Assembly (NCBI GenBank): GCA_031359995.1
Contig: JANMAT010000225.1
Location: 1-64,000, forward strand
Reading direction: 5' to 3'
Length of the DNA stretch: 64,000 nt
Source: JANMAT01 sp031359995
GTDB taxonomy: Bacteria > Actinomycetota > Acidimicrobiia > Acidimicrobiales > Ilumatobacteraceae
Shown here piece by piece: positions 49,214 through 57,886 of the stretch. A program made the translations under genes and the position numbers. A model generated the notes under the pieces. The model was not told the DNA's origin. It saw only the letters and a list, made by a program, of their open reading frames with translations, and ran no database searches. The number at the start of each line of letters is the position of its first letter. Positions within the stretch are counted from its first letter, which is position 1.

Positions 49214-50034
49214 TGCACCACCTGCTGGCCTTCGGGTGGTTCCCTGAGATCAAGGGCATCACCGTCGTCCTCATCGCCGTCGTGACGATGATCGGCGGCG
49301 CCTACCTCATCCTCGCCACGAACGTCGGCGGCCGGCTCGGCCTGCTCGTCACCATGGCCGGCCTGTTCGGCTGGATGGCGAGCATGGGCCTCATCTGGTG
49401 GTCCTACGGCATCGGCCTCAAGGGCCGCGAGCCGTCGTGGAAGCCCAGGGAGATCGTCACCGCCGAGCTCTCGCTGGCCCGCACCGATCAGGCCCGGGAC
49501 CCGAACCTGCTCACCGCCACGGTCGAGCAGCGCGTCGACGGCTGGATCAGGCTGAAGGACGACGATCCCAAGCGCGGTCAGACGGTGGCGGCGGCCGACG
49601 AGGTCATCCAGACCGCCGGCATCTTCAAGGCCGCCGGCACCGACGGCGCCGAGTACCTGCCCACCGGGGTGTTCGACTACGGCGGCGCCCGCTGGCCCAA
49701 CATCTCCTTCGACGCCGGCAAGTTCGGCAAGGTCAACTGGGACTACGTGGCCTTCTTCCACAAGCCGCACTACGCGGTCGTGGAGCTGCGGCCCACCGTC
49801 AAGCAGAAGACCGAGCCGGGCAAGGCGCCGCCCTCCGCCATCGTCGACGACAAGGCCCCGCCCCGCTACGTGGTGATGATCCGCGACATGGGCTCGAAGC
49901 GGCAACCGTCGGTGTTCATCACCCTCGGGTCGAGCATCATCTTCATCATCCTCTGCTACATGCTCCACCAGCGCGACAAGATCGTGGCCGCCAACCGCTC
50001 GCGGGCCCTCGTGCCCGCCGGCGCCGGAGACTGA
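49213..50034 (+). CDS. Membrane protein of the bc/nuo junction
   Basis: 273 residues. Two N-terminal transmembrane helices (ITVVLIAVVTMIGGAYLIL and GLLVTMAGLFGWMASMGLIWW), a long soluble middle part (~75-235) with DYVAFFHKPHYAVVELRP, and one C-terminal helix (VFITLGSSIIFIILCYML). Not recognised. It lies between the diheme cytochrome c and nuoA, 1 base overlapping the former and 11 bases before the latter, so it belongs to this respiratory transcript. Confidence 0.65.
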   Translation: MHHLLAFGWFPEIKGITVVLIAVVTMIGGAYLILATNVGGRLGLLVTMAGLFGWMASMGLIWWSYGIGLKGREPSWKPREIVTAELSLARTDQARDPNLLTATVEQRVDGWIRLKDDDPKRGQTVAAADEVIQTAGIFKAAGTDGAEYLPTGVFDYGGARWPNISFDAGKFGKVNWDYVAFFHKPHYAVVELRPTVKQKTEPGKAPPSAIVDDKAPPRYVVMIRDMGSKRQPSVFITLGSSIIFIILCYMLHQRDKIVAANRSRALVPAGAGD

Positions 50035-50045
50035 GGCCGGGCTCC

Positions 50046-50513
50046 ATGGGCCAATACCTCCCCGTCCTCGCTCTCCTGGTGCTCGCCGCCCTGTTCGCCG
50101 CGGGGTCGTTCCTGGCCTCGGGCCTGCTGAGCAAGGCTCGGCCCACCTCGGCCAAGATCGCACCGTACGAGTGCGGCATCGTGCCGAGCCGTGAGCCGCC
50201 GGACCGCTTCCCGGTCAGCTTCTACCTGGTGGCGATGCTGTTCATCATGTTCGACATCGAGATCATCTTCCTCTACCCGTACGTGGTCGCTCATCGCGAA
50301 CTGGGCGGCTACGGGTTGGCCGAGATCGCGTCGTTCTCGGTGGTCTTCTTCCTCGCCTTCGTCTACGTCGTGGCCCGCGGTGCTCTCGACTGGGGTCCGG
50401 CCCAGCGGGCCCGGCGCCTCGACGCGGTGGTGTCGCCCGAGCGCACCACGACCAACACGGTTCGTCGGGTGGGCCTGGAAGGCCGCGACGATCAGCCCGA
50501 ACGGGCCGCCTGA
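50046..50513 (+). CDS. nuoA: NADH-quinone oxidoreductase subunit A
   Basis: 155 residues, three transmembrane helices. The loop KIAPYECGIVPSREPP carries the conserved YECG, and the second helix VSFYLVAMLFIMFDIEIIFLYP carries FDxE. This membrane subunit joins the peripheral arm to the proton-pumping arm. It has a ~30-residue extra C-terminal tail. Confidence 0.95.
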   Translation: MGQYLPVLALLVLAALFAAGSFLASGLLSKARPTSAKIAPYECGIVPSREPPDRFPVSFYLVAMLFIMFDIEIIFLYPYVVAHRELGGYGLAEIASFSVVFFLAFVYVVARGALDWGPAQRARRLDAVVSPERTTTNTVRRVGLEGRDDQPERAA

Positions 50514-50531
50514 GGCAAGGACGAACCCCAC

Positions 50532-51116
50532 ATGGCTCTCAAGGACATTCTCGACGACGGCCTCGGCGGTCTGACCCACGGCGTCATCACCGGTCGCATC
50601 GAAGACCTGGTGAACTGGGCTCGCGCCCGCTCGTCGTGGCCGGCGTCGTTCGGTCTCGCCTGCTGCGCCATCGAGATGATGGCGTCGGGCGCCGCGCACT
50701 ACGACATCAGCCGCTTCGGCATGGAGGTCTTCCGGGCGTCGCCCCGCCAGGCCGACATCATGATCGTGGCCGGTCGCGTCTCGCAGAAGATGGCCCCGGT
50801 GCTGCGGCAGGTCTACGACCAGATGATGGATCCGAAGTGGGTCATCTCGATGGGCGTGTGCGCCTCGTCGGGCGGCATGTTCAACAACTACGCCATCGTG
50901 CAGGGCGTCGACCAGATCGTGCCGGTCGACGTGTACGCGCCGGGTTGCCCACCCACGCCCGAGACGCTCATCCACGCCATCGAGACGCTCCACGGCCTGA
51001 TCGAGAACGGCGAGATCATGCGTCGGCGCGGCCACACCGGCGGCGGGGCCCACGTCCACGTCGAGGAGCAGGCCGGCGGCACTCGCCCGGTGACCCTCGC
51101 CCTCACCAGGCGGTGA
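50532..51116 (+). CDS. nuoB: NADH-quinone oxidoreductase subunit B
   Basis: 194 residues. The N2 cluster ligands are seen in FGLACCAIEMM, GVCASSGGMFNN and VYAPGCPPTPE, with IMIVAGRVSQKMAP between them. It holds the last iron-sulfur cluster before quinone. A His/Gly-rich C-terminal tail follows the core. Confidence 0.97.
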   Translation: MALKDILDDGLGGLTHGVITGRIEDLVNWARARSSWPASFGLACCAIEMMASGAAHYDISRFGMEVFRASPRQADIMIVAGRVSQKMAPVLRQVYDQMMDPKWVISMGVCASSGGMFNNYAIVQGVDQIVPVDVYAPGCPPTPETLIHAIETLHGLIENGEIMRRRGHTGGGAHVHVEEQAGGTRPVTLALTRR

Positions 51117-51119
51117 CCT

Positions 51120-51647
51120 GTGACCGACAACGCTGCGAGCGAGGCGCCCGAGGGCGCCGCTGAAACCCCTGAGCCGGAGACCGTCCACGGCTGCCCCGTG
51201 CGCTCCAGCCACGGGCAGCAGGTGGTGTTCGTGTCCCGCGAACGCTACCTGGCCGTGCTGAAGTCGCTGGTCGCCGACGGGTTCGTGCTGTGCACCGACC
51301 TGTGCGGCGTCGACTACCTGACCCATCCGGGCCGCACCCTTCCCGACAGCGTGGCGCCGGAGCGCTTCGAGGTGGTCCTCAACCTGATCGCCCTCGACCG
51401 ACCCCGTCGGCTGCGCCTGCGCGTGCAGGTGCCGGCCGACGATGCCACGCTGCCGAGTGCGTTCGACGTGTGGCCGGGTACCGAGGCCATGGAGCGCGAG
51501 GTGTTCGACATGTTCGGCATCGACTTCTCCGACCATCCCGACCTGTCCCGGATCCTCATGCCCGAGGACTGGGAGGGCCACCCGCTGCGCAAGGACTACG
51601 AGATCGGCGCCATCCCGGTGCAGTTCAAGAGCGTCGGAGAGAGGTGA
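51120..51647 (+). CDS. nuoC: NADH-quinone oxidoreductase subunit C
   Basis: 175 residues. FVLCTDLCGVDYL is the family core, followed by PERFEVVLNLIALDRPRRLRL and the signature EREVFDMFGIDFSDHPDLSR, then LMPEDWEGHPLRKDYEI. GTG start overlaps the end of nuoB by four bases of spacing. NuoC is separate from NuoD here, not fused. Confidence 0.95.
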   Translation: MTDNAASEAPEGAAETPEPETVHGCPVRSSHGQQVVFVSRERYLAVLKSLVADGFVLCTDLCGVDYLTHPGRTLPDSVAPERFEVVLNLIALDRPRRLRLRVQVPADDATLPSAFDVWPGTEAMEREVFDMFGIDFSDHPDLSRILMPEDWEGHPLRKDYEIGAIPVQFKSVGER

Positions 51648-51654
51648 GCACGCC

Positions 51655-52986
51655 GTGACCGTGACCGAGCCGAACATCTCCCAGACCGACGAGGGCGCCC
51701 AGGAGCTCAAGCCCCGCCACGAGCAGACGGCGGCCGAACTGATGCGCGAGGTCGGCGCCGTGCTGCGCCTGTCCGAGGCGCAGGTCGCCGCTCTCACCGA
51801 CGCCGAGCCCACCGACGATCAGACGATGATCATCAACATGGGGCCGCAGCACCCGTCCACCCACGGTGTGCTCCGCCTCATGCTCGAACTGAAGGGCGAA
51901 GAGGTCCTGCGCTGCAAGCCGATCATCGGCTACCTGCACACGGGCATGGAGAAGACGGGCGAGCAGCTCACGTTCCTCCAGGGCGGCACCAACGTGACCC
52001 GCATGGACTACCTGAGCCCGTTGAACAACGAGCTCGTGTTCGCGCTGGCCACCGAGAAGCTGCTGGGCATCCACGGCGACATCCCCGAGCGCGCCGTGTG
52101 GATGCGCATGCTGCTGTCCGAGCTGAACCGCATGGCCAGCCACCTGCTGTTCATGGCCACCAACGGCATGGACATCGGCGCCGTGTCGATGATGATCTAC
52201 GGCTGGCGCGAGCGCGAAGAGGTCCTGCGGTTCTTCCAGAAGGTCACCGGCCTGCGGATGAACCACAACTTCATCCGCGTCGGCGGCGTGGCCGCCGACC
52301 TGCCGCCGGGCTGGCGCGACGACGTGCTGCACCTGCTCGAGCTCATCCCGCCTCGGCTCGAGGAGTACGACATCCTCATGACGCAACAGCCCATCTGGCG
52401 CGAGCGCCTGCAGGGCGTCGGCGTGATCACCGCCCAGGAGGCCCTGGCCATCGGGGCCAGTGGACCGATCCTGCGTTCCACCGGTGTGGCGTGGGACCTG
52501 CGCCGCAGCCTGCCCTACCTGCACTACGACCAGCTGGAGTTCGACGTCATCGTCGGCACGTACGGCGACTCGTTCGACCGCTACGCCATCCGCCTCAACG
52601 AGATCCGTGAGTCGATCCGCATCGTGCACCAGATCCTCGATCGCATGCCCTCGGGCGACTACCGCATCCAGGACAAGAAGGTCACGCCCCCACCGCGCGG
52701 GCGCATCGACCAGTCAATGGAGGCGCTGATCCACCACTTCAAGCTCTTCACCGAGGGCTTCAAGGTGCCCGAGGGCGAGGTCTACGAGGCCATCGAGAGC
52801 CCGCGCGGCGAGATCGGCTGCTACATCGCGTCCGACGGCGGACCCACGCCGTACCGCATGCACATCCGGGCCCCATCGTTCGTCAACGTCCAGTGCCTGC
52901 CCCACATGATGCGCGGCGGCCTCGTGGCCGACGCGGTGGCCGTGATCTCGTCGGTCGACCCGGTGCTGGGCGAGGTGGATCGGTGA
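51655..52986 (+). CDS. nuoD: NADH-quinone oxidoreductase subunit D
   Basis: 443 residues. MGPQHPSTHGVLRLMLEL, EPLCGYLHTGMEK-type sequence (PIIGYLHTGMEKTGEQ), NRMASHLLFMATNGMDIGA and the C-terminal QCLPHMMRG, with GEIGCYIASDGG before it. It forms the quinone pocket with NuoB. An extra ~50-residue acidic N-terminus (HEQTAAELMREVGAVLRL) precedes the core. GTG 51655 or 51661. The stop overlaps the lipoprotein GTG. Confidence 0.96.
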   Translation: MTVTEPNISQTDEGAQELKPRHEQTAAELMREVGAVLRLSEAQVAALTDAEPTDDQTMIINMGPQHPSTHGVLRLMLELKGEEVLRCKPIIGYLHTGMEKTGEQLTFLQGGTNVTRMDYLSPLNNELVFALATEKLLGIHGDIPERAVWMRMLLSELNRMASHLLFMATNGMDIGAVSMMIYGWREREEVLRFFQKVTGLRMNHNFIRVGGVAADLPPGWRDDVLHLLELIPPRLEEYDILMTQQPIWRERLQGVGVITAQEALAIGASGPILRSTGVAWDLRRSLPYLHYDQLEFDVIVGTYGDSFDRYAIRLNEIRESIRIVHQILDRMPSGDYRIQDKKVTPPPRGRIDQSMEALIHHFKLFTEGFKVPEGEVYEAIESPRGEIGCYIASDGGPTPYRMHIRAPSFVNVQCLPHMMRGGLVADAVAVISSVDPVLGEVDR

Positions 52987-53537
52987 GGACCGCCACCGCG
53001 ACTCGGCCCATGGTCCGCATCGGCGTCGTGAGCGCGCTCGTCGTGCTCGGCGCGTGCGGCTCTTCCAAGCCGGTCGACGAGTCGTTCACCCTCACCTCGG
53101 CGGCCGGTCGCTTCACCGCCGAGTTCCCCAAGAAGCCCGATGTCGGCGTGCGTGACGCCACCACGGGTGGCGTGAAGCGCAAGGTCACCTCTGCGCTCGC
53201 GTCGAAGGGCAGCGACGAGTTCGGTGTGACCTTCAGCGACTTCCCCAGCAGCTACCTGGCCGAGGGGCCCACCAAGGTGCTGGAGAAGGTGCGCGACACC
53301 GTCATCGCCGACGTGGAGGCGACGCTCGTGTCGAGCGTCGAGAGCACCGTCGGCAAGAGCCCGGCCCTCGACGTGGTGGCCAAGGTGCCGTCGGGCGCGA
53401 CCAAGGGCGAGTACCACGCCAAGTTCGTGATCGCCGGCACGCGCATCTACGAGGTCCTCGTGATCCGCAACGACCCCAAGGCCGACGACACCCGCATGCG
53501 CAACTTCTTCGATTCGTTCGAGCTCACCGGGAGCTGA
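52983..53537 (+). CDS. Putative lipoprotein inserted in the nuo operon
   Basis: 184 residues. Start GTG 52983 overlaps the nuoD stop (GTGA). The signal segment VRIGVVSALVVLGACGSS ends in a lipobox LGAC, so a lipid-anchored extracytoplasmic protein is predicted. The rest is soluble (TLTSAAGRFTAEFPKKP, ATLVSSVESTVGKSPALDV, IAGTRIYEVLVIRNDPKAD), a pattern seen in small stress or permeability-type secreted proteins. No complex I role is known for such a protein. It overlaps nuoE by one base, so it is co-translated. Confidence 0.7.
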   Translation: MRTATATRPMVRIGVVSALVVLGACGSSKPVDESFTLTSAAGRFTAEFPKKPDVGVRDATTGGVKRKVTSALASKGSDEFGVTFSDFPSSYLAEGPTKVLEKVRDTVIADVEATLVSSVESTVGKSPALDVVAKVPSGATKGEYHAKFVIAGTRIYEVLVIRNDPKADDTRMRNFFDSFELTGS

Positions 53538-54133
53538 TGCAGCCCATGGCCCGTCTCACCGATGCCAACGTCGTGATCGCCCGAGAGATCATCGGGCGCT
53601 TTCCACGACCCAAGTCCGCGCTCATCCCGCTCCTGCACCTCGCCCAGGAGCAGGGTGGCTACGTGTCGGAGGAGGCGATGGCCCACATCGGTGAGCTGGT
53701 GGGCGTCACCTCGGCCGAGGTCTACGGCACGGCCAGCTTCTACGAGATGTTCAAGTTCGAACCGGTCGGCCGCTACTGCCTGAACATCTGCACGAACATC
53801 TCGTGCCAGCTGCTCGGCGGTTGGGAGCTGCTGGAGCACGCCGAGGAGCGCCTCGGCATCAAAGCGGGCAGCACCACCGGCGACGGCATGTTCACCATCG
53901 AAGACGTCGAGTGCATCGCCGCCTGCACCGAAGCGCCCGCCCTGCAGGTGAACTACCGCTACCGCTACCAGGTCACCCCCGAGGCCTTCGACACGCTGGT
54001 CGACGACCTCGCCGCCGGCCGCCTGCACGAAGAGATCCCGCCCCACGGCACCCTGGCCCGCACCCGGCAGCGCACCACCGACCGCTGGGCCAACACCGGC
54101 GTCGACGCCCAGAAGAAGGTCGATGCCCGATGA
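53537..54133 (+). CDS. nuoE: NADH-quinone oxidoreductase subunit E
   Basis: 198 residues. LIPLLHLAQEQGGYVSEEAM, YGTASFYEMFKFEPVG, and the 2Fe-2S ligands in NICTNISCQLLGG and VECIAACTEAPALQVN. It works with NuoF in NADH oxidation. The C-terminal ~40 residues are extra. The stop overlaps nuoF (ATGA). Confidence 0.96.
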   Translation: MQPMARLTDANVVIAREIIGRFPRPKSALIPLLHLAQEQGGYVSEEAMAHIGELVGVTSAEVYGTASFYEMFKFEPVGRYCLNICTNISCQLLGGWELLEHAEERLGIKAGSTTGDGMFTIEDVECIAACTEAPALQVNYRYRYQVTPEAFDTLVDDLAAGRLHEEIPPHGTLARTRQRTTDRWANTGVDAQKKVDAR

Positions 54134-55536
54134 CCGACACCCCGTCCTTCCTCGTACCCGGGCTCGTGCCCACGGGCCCGAAGATGATCACGACCCGGTT
54201 CGACCAGGCCGACTCGTACACCTACGACGGCTACACCCGCACCGGCGGCTACACCGCGCTGCGCAAGGTGCTCGGCATGCAGCCGGCCGACGTGCACAAC
54301 GAGGTCAAGACGTCCGAGATGCAGGGCCGCGGCGGCGCCGGCTTCCCCGCCGGCACGAAGTGGGGATTCCTGCCCGCCAACGTGCTGCCCCGCTACCTCG
54401 TGATCAACGGTGACGAGTCGGAGCCCGGCACCTACAAGGACCGTCTCCTCATGGAGCGCGACCCGCACCAGCTCATCGAGGGCATCGTCATCGCCGCCTA
54501 CGCCTTCGGCGCCGCCCAGGCCTTCCTGTACGTGCGGGGCGAGATGGCCCTGGCCCAGGAGCGGCTGGCCCAGGCCGTGAACGAGGCCTACGCCAACGGT
54601 TGGGTCGGCAGGAACGTGGGGGGCACCGACTTCTCCGTCGACATCACGCTCACGTGGGGCGCCGGGGCCTACATCGTGGGTGAGGAGACGGCGCTCATCG
54701 AGTCGCTTGAGGGCAACCGGGGCATGCCCCGGCTGAAGCCGCCGTTCTTCCCGGCGAGCAAGGGCCTGTACATGCAGCCCACCATCGTGAACAACGTCGA
54801 GACGCTGTCGAACCTGCCGTGGATCATCAACCACGGCGGGCAGGCGTTCCACGACGTCGGCGCGCCCACCTCCACCGGCATGCGCATGTTCGCGGTGTCG
54901 GGCCACGTGAACCAGCCCGGCGTGTTCGAGGTGCCCAACGGCAGCACCACGTTCCGCATGCTGTTCGAGGCGCCGGAGTACTGCGGCGGCATCCGCCAGG
55001 GCCGCCGCGTGAAGGCGTTCATCCCCGGTGGCGCGTCGGCCATGTGGTTCTTCGACGAGCACGTCGACCTGCCGCTCGACAAGCCGCTCATCGACCGGTC
55101 GGGTTCCATGCTCGGCTCCGGCGCCATCGTGGTCATGGACGACACCACCGACATGGTGAAGGCGGCCTGGCGCGTGGTGCGGTTCTTCGCCCGCGAGTCG
55201 TGCGGAAAGTGCACGCCGTGCCGTGAGGGCACCACCTGGCTCGAGCGCATCCTGTCGCGCATCCTCGACGGATACGGCCGCAAGGAAGACCTCGACCTGC
55301 TGCTCGACGTGTGCGACAACATCAGCCCCGGCCTCGCCTGGCCGCCCCGGCAGACCACCATCTGCCCGCTCGGCCCCTCGGCGGTGTCGCCCATCGCCTC
55401 GGCGGTGAAGCGCTTCCGCCCCGAGTTCGAGCACTACATCGCCCACGGCCGCCCCATCGACGGGGTGGAATGGCACGCACCCAAGCACAGCGGCCCGCTC
55501 GCGGGCGCAGGCCAGCACGGAGCCGCGCATGTCTGA
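54130..55536 (+). CDS. nuoF: NADH-quinone oxidoreductase subunit F
   Basis: 468 residues. NADH/FMN site in MQGRGGAGFPAGTKWGF and VINGDESEPGTYKDR, GAGAYIVGEETALIESLEG, and the N3 cluster ligands in ESCGKCTPCREGTTW and TTICPLGPSAV. It is the entry point for electrons from NADH. It overlaps nuoG by 8 bases. Confidence 0.97.
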   Translation: MTDTPSFLVPGLVPTGPKMITTRFDQADSYTYDGYTRTGGYTALRKVLGMQPADVHNEVKTSEMQGRGGAGFPAGTKWGFLPANVLPRYLVINGDESEPGTYKDRLLMERDPHQLIEGIVIAAYAFGAAQAFLYVRGEMALAQERLAQAVNEAYANGWVGRNVGGTDFSVDITLTWGAGAYIVGEETALIESLEGNRGMPRLKPPFFPASKGLYMQPTIVNNVETLSNLPWIINHGGQAFHDVGAPTSTGMRMFAVSGHVNQPGVFEVPNGSTTFRMLFEAPEYCGGIRQGRRVKAFIPGGASAMWFFDEHVDLPLDKPLIDRSGSMLGSGAIVVMDDTTDMVKAAWRVVRFFARESCGKCTPCREGTTWLERILSRILDGYGRKEDLDLLLDVCDNISPGLAWPPRQTTICPLGPSAVSPIASAVKRFRPEFEHYIAHGRPIDGVEWHAPKHSGPLAGAGQHGAAHV

Positions 55537-57886
55537 CCCGACCGAAGCGCCGAAGAAGACCACGGTGTCGATCACGGTGGACGGCCAGCCCCACGAGGCC
55601 CGGCCCGGTCAGCTCGTGATCGACGCCGCCGAGGACGCCGGCGTCTACGTGCCCCGGTTCTGCTACCACCCGCGCATGACGCCGGTGGGCATGTGTCGCC
55701 AGTGCCTGGTCGAGGTCGAGGGCCCGCGTGGCCCCATGCTCGTGGTGTCGTGCATGACGCCGGTGGCCGAGCACCAGGTCGTGCACACCGAGTCGCCCAC
55801 GGTGAAGAAGGCGCAGGAGGGTGTGCTCGAGTTCCTGCTGGCCAACCATCCGCTCGACTGCCCCGTCTGCGACAAGGGCGGCGAGTGCCCGCTGCAGGAC
55901 CAGGCCTTCAGCCACGGCCCCGGTGAGAGCCGGTACGTGGAGGAGAAGCGCCACTTCGCCAAGCCGATCCCGATCTCCGAGCTCGTGCTGCTCGATCGCG
56001 AGCGCTGCATCCTGTGCGACCGGTGCACCCGCTTCGCCAAAGAGGTGGCCGGCGACCCCCTGATCCACTTCACCTTCCGTGGCAACAACACCCAGGTGAA
56101 CACCTTCCCCGAAGACCCGTTCTCGTCGTACTTCTCGGGCAACACCGTGCAGATCTGCCCGGTGGGCGCGCTCACCGCCAAGCCGTACCGCTTCAAGGCC
56201 CGCCCCTGGGACCTCGAGCAGCTCGAGTCCACCTGCACCACGTGCTCGGTGGGCTGCCGCACGGTGGTGCAGAGCACCCGTGACGAGCTCGTCCGCTACC
56301 AGGGCGTCGACAGCGACCCGGTCAACTGGGGCTGGCTGTGTGACAAGGGCCGCTTCGGTTTCGAGGCCACCAACGCCGCCGACCGGGTGCGCAGCCCGCT
56401 CGTGCGCGACGGCAACGATCTCGTGGAGGCCACGTGGGGCTCGGCCATGGCCAAGGCCGCCTCGGTCATCAAGAGCGCCATCGCCACCAACGGCGCCGGC
56501 TCCGTCGCCATCCTGGGCGGTGCCCGCGGCACCAACGAAGACGCCTACGCCTGGGCCACGTTGGCCCGCAGCCTCGGCGTGGTGCACACCGACGCCCAGC
56601 TGGCCGACGGCCTGCCCGCCGACGTGCTGCTCGGCCTGCCCCGCGCCTCCATCGACGAGGCGTGCAAGGCCACCACGCTCGTGGTGATGGCGCCCGACCT
56701 GAAGGAGGAGCTGCCCGTGCTCTTCCTGCGCGTGCGCGACGCGGCCGAGAAGCGCCGCTCGCGGATCCTCGAGATCTCCTCGCGTGACACGCCGCTCACG
56801 CCGCTCACCTACCGCAGCGGTCGGTTCCGCCCGGGCGAGCAGGCCGCCGCGGTGCGCCAGCTCCTGGTGGAGGAGGCCGAGCAGCTCGGCAAGGGCAACG
56901 TGGTCGTCATCGTGGGTCGGGCCAACCTGGCCGAGAACGCCCAGGCCACCCTCGACGCCATCGCCGAGCTCCAGCGGGCCGTGCCCGGTGCCACGTTCCT
57001 GCCGGTCGTCCGGCGGGGCAACACCCTGGGCGCGCTGGCCGCCGGCCTGCGCCCGCAGGCGGGTGGGGCCGACGCCAAGGGCATCCTGGAAGCGGCGGCC
57101 GCCGGCAAGATCAGCTGCCTCGTGCTGCTGGGCGCCGACCCGCTGGCCGACGTGCCCGACGCCTCGCTGGCCCGCAAGGCACTGGCCAACGTGGGCTCGC
57201 TCATCTCGGTCGACACGTTCGTGCACGGCTCCAACAAGCAGGCTGCCGTGGTGCTGGCCGCCGCCGCCCCCGGCGAGCGCGACGGCTCCACCACCAACGT
57301 CGAAGGCCGGGTCACGCGGGTCACGCAGAAGGTCACCGGCGCCAACGTGCGCCCCGATTGGATGATCGCCGTCGAGCTGGCCGAGCGTCTCGGTCACGAC
57401 CTGGGGTTCACCAGCCTCGGCGACGTCACCGACGAGCTGGCCGTCACCGTCGACGCCTTCGCCCCCGTCACCCGGGCGGCGCAGGCCGACCAGCGCGACG
57501 GTGTGCTGCTGGCCATGGGCGGCGGCCTCACGCTCACGCCGTCGGGCATCGAACCGCCGACGGGGAGCTCCTACGAGTACCGCCTCACCGTGTCGCGCAA
57601 GCTCTACGACGCAGGCCAGACGGTGGCCCACTCGTCGTCGCTGGCGCCGTTGGCCCCGGGGGCCAGGCTGCACCTGCACCCGCTCGATGCCGACCGCCTC
57701 GGCATCGCAACGGGCGCCCGGGTGAAGGTCACCAGCCCGCGCACCACGCTGACCCTCGAGGTGCAGCCCGACGACGCCATCGCCCGCAGCACGGCGTGGG
57801 TCGCGTTCAACCAACCCGATGCGTCGGCGGCCGAGCTCATCGACGCCGACGCCTGGGCCATCGACGTGAAGGTGGAGTCGCTGTGA
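55529..57886 (+). CDS. nuoG: NADH-quinone oxidoreductase subunit G
   Basis: 785 residues. N-terminal 2Fe-2S ligands in YVPRFCYHPRMTPVGMCRQC, the H-C-C-C cluster region (NHPLDCPVCDKGGECPLQDQ), 4Fe-4S motifs RCILCDRCTRF and STCTTCSVGCRT, then a molybdopterin-type domain without cofactor (GWLCDKGRFGF, ADPLADVPDASLA). It passes electrons along the peripheral arm. The extra CTTCSVGC cluster (N7 type) is present. Confidence 0.96.
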   Translation: MSDPTEAPKKTTVSITVDGQPHEARPGQLVIDAAEDAGVYVPRFCYHPRMTPVGMCRQCLVEVEGPRGPMLVVSCMTPVAEHQVVHTESPTVKKAQEGVLEFLLANHPLDCPVCDKGGECPLQDQAFSHGPGESRYVEEKRHFAKPIPISELVLLDRERCILCDRCTRFAKEVAGDPLIHFTFRGNNTQVNTFPEDPFSSYFSGNTVQICPVGALTAKPYRFKARPWDLEQLESTCTTCSVGCRTVVQSTRDELVRYQGVDSDPVNWGWLCDKGRFGFEATNAADRVRSPLVRDGNDLVEATWGSAMAKAASVIKSAIATNGAGSVAILGGARGTNEDAYAWATLARSLGVVHTDAQLADGLPADVLLGLPRASIDEACKATTLVVMAPDLKEELPVLFLRVRDAAEKRRSRILEISSRDTPLTPLTYRSGRFRPGEQAAAVRQLLVEEAEQLGKGNVVVIVGRANLAENAQATLDAIAELQRAVPGATFLPVVRRGNTLGALAAGLRPQAGGADAKGILEAAAAGKISCLVLLGADPLADVPDASLARKALANVGSLISVDTFVHGSNKQAAVVLAAAAPGERDGSTTNVEGRVTRVTQKVTGANVRPDWMIAVELAERLGHDLGFTSLGDVTDELAVTVDAFAPVTRAAQADQRDGVLLAMGGGLTLTPSGIEPPTGSSYEYRLTVSRKLYDAGQTVAHSSSLAPLAPGARLHLHPLDADRLGIATGARVKVTSPRTTLTLEVQPDDAIARSTAWVAFNQPDASAAELIDADAWAIDVKVESL

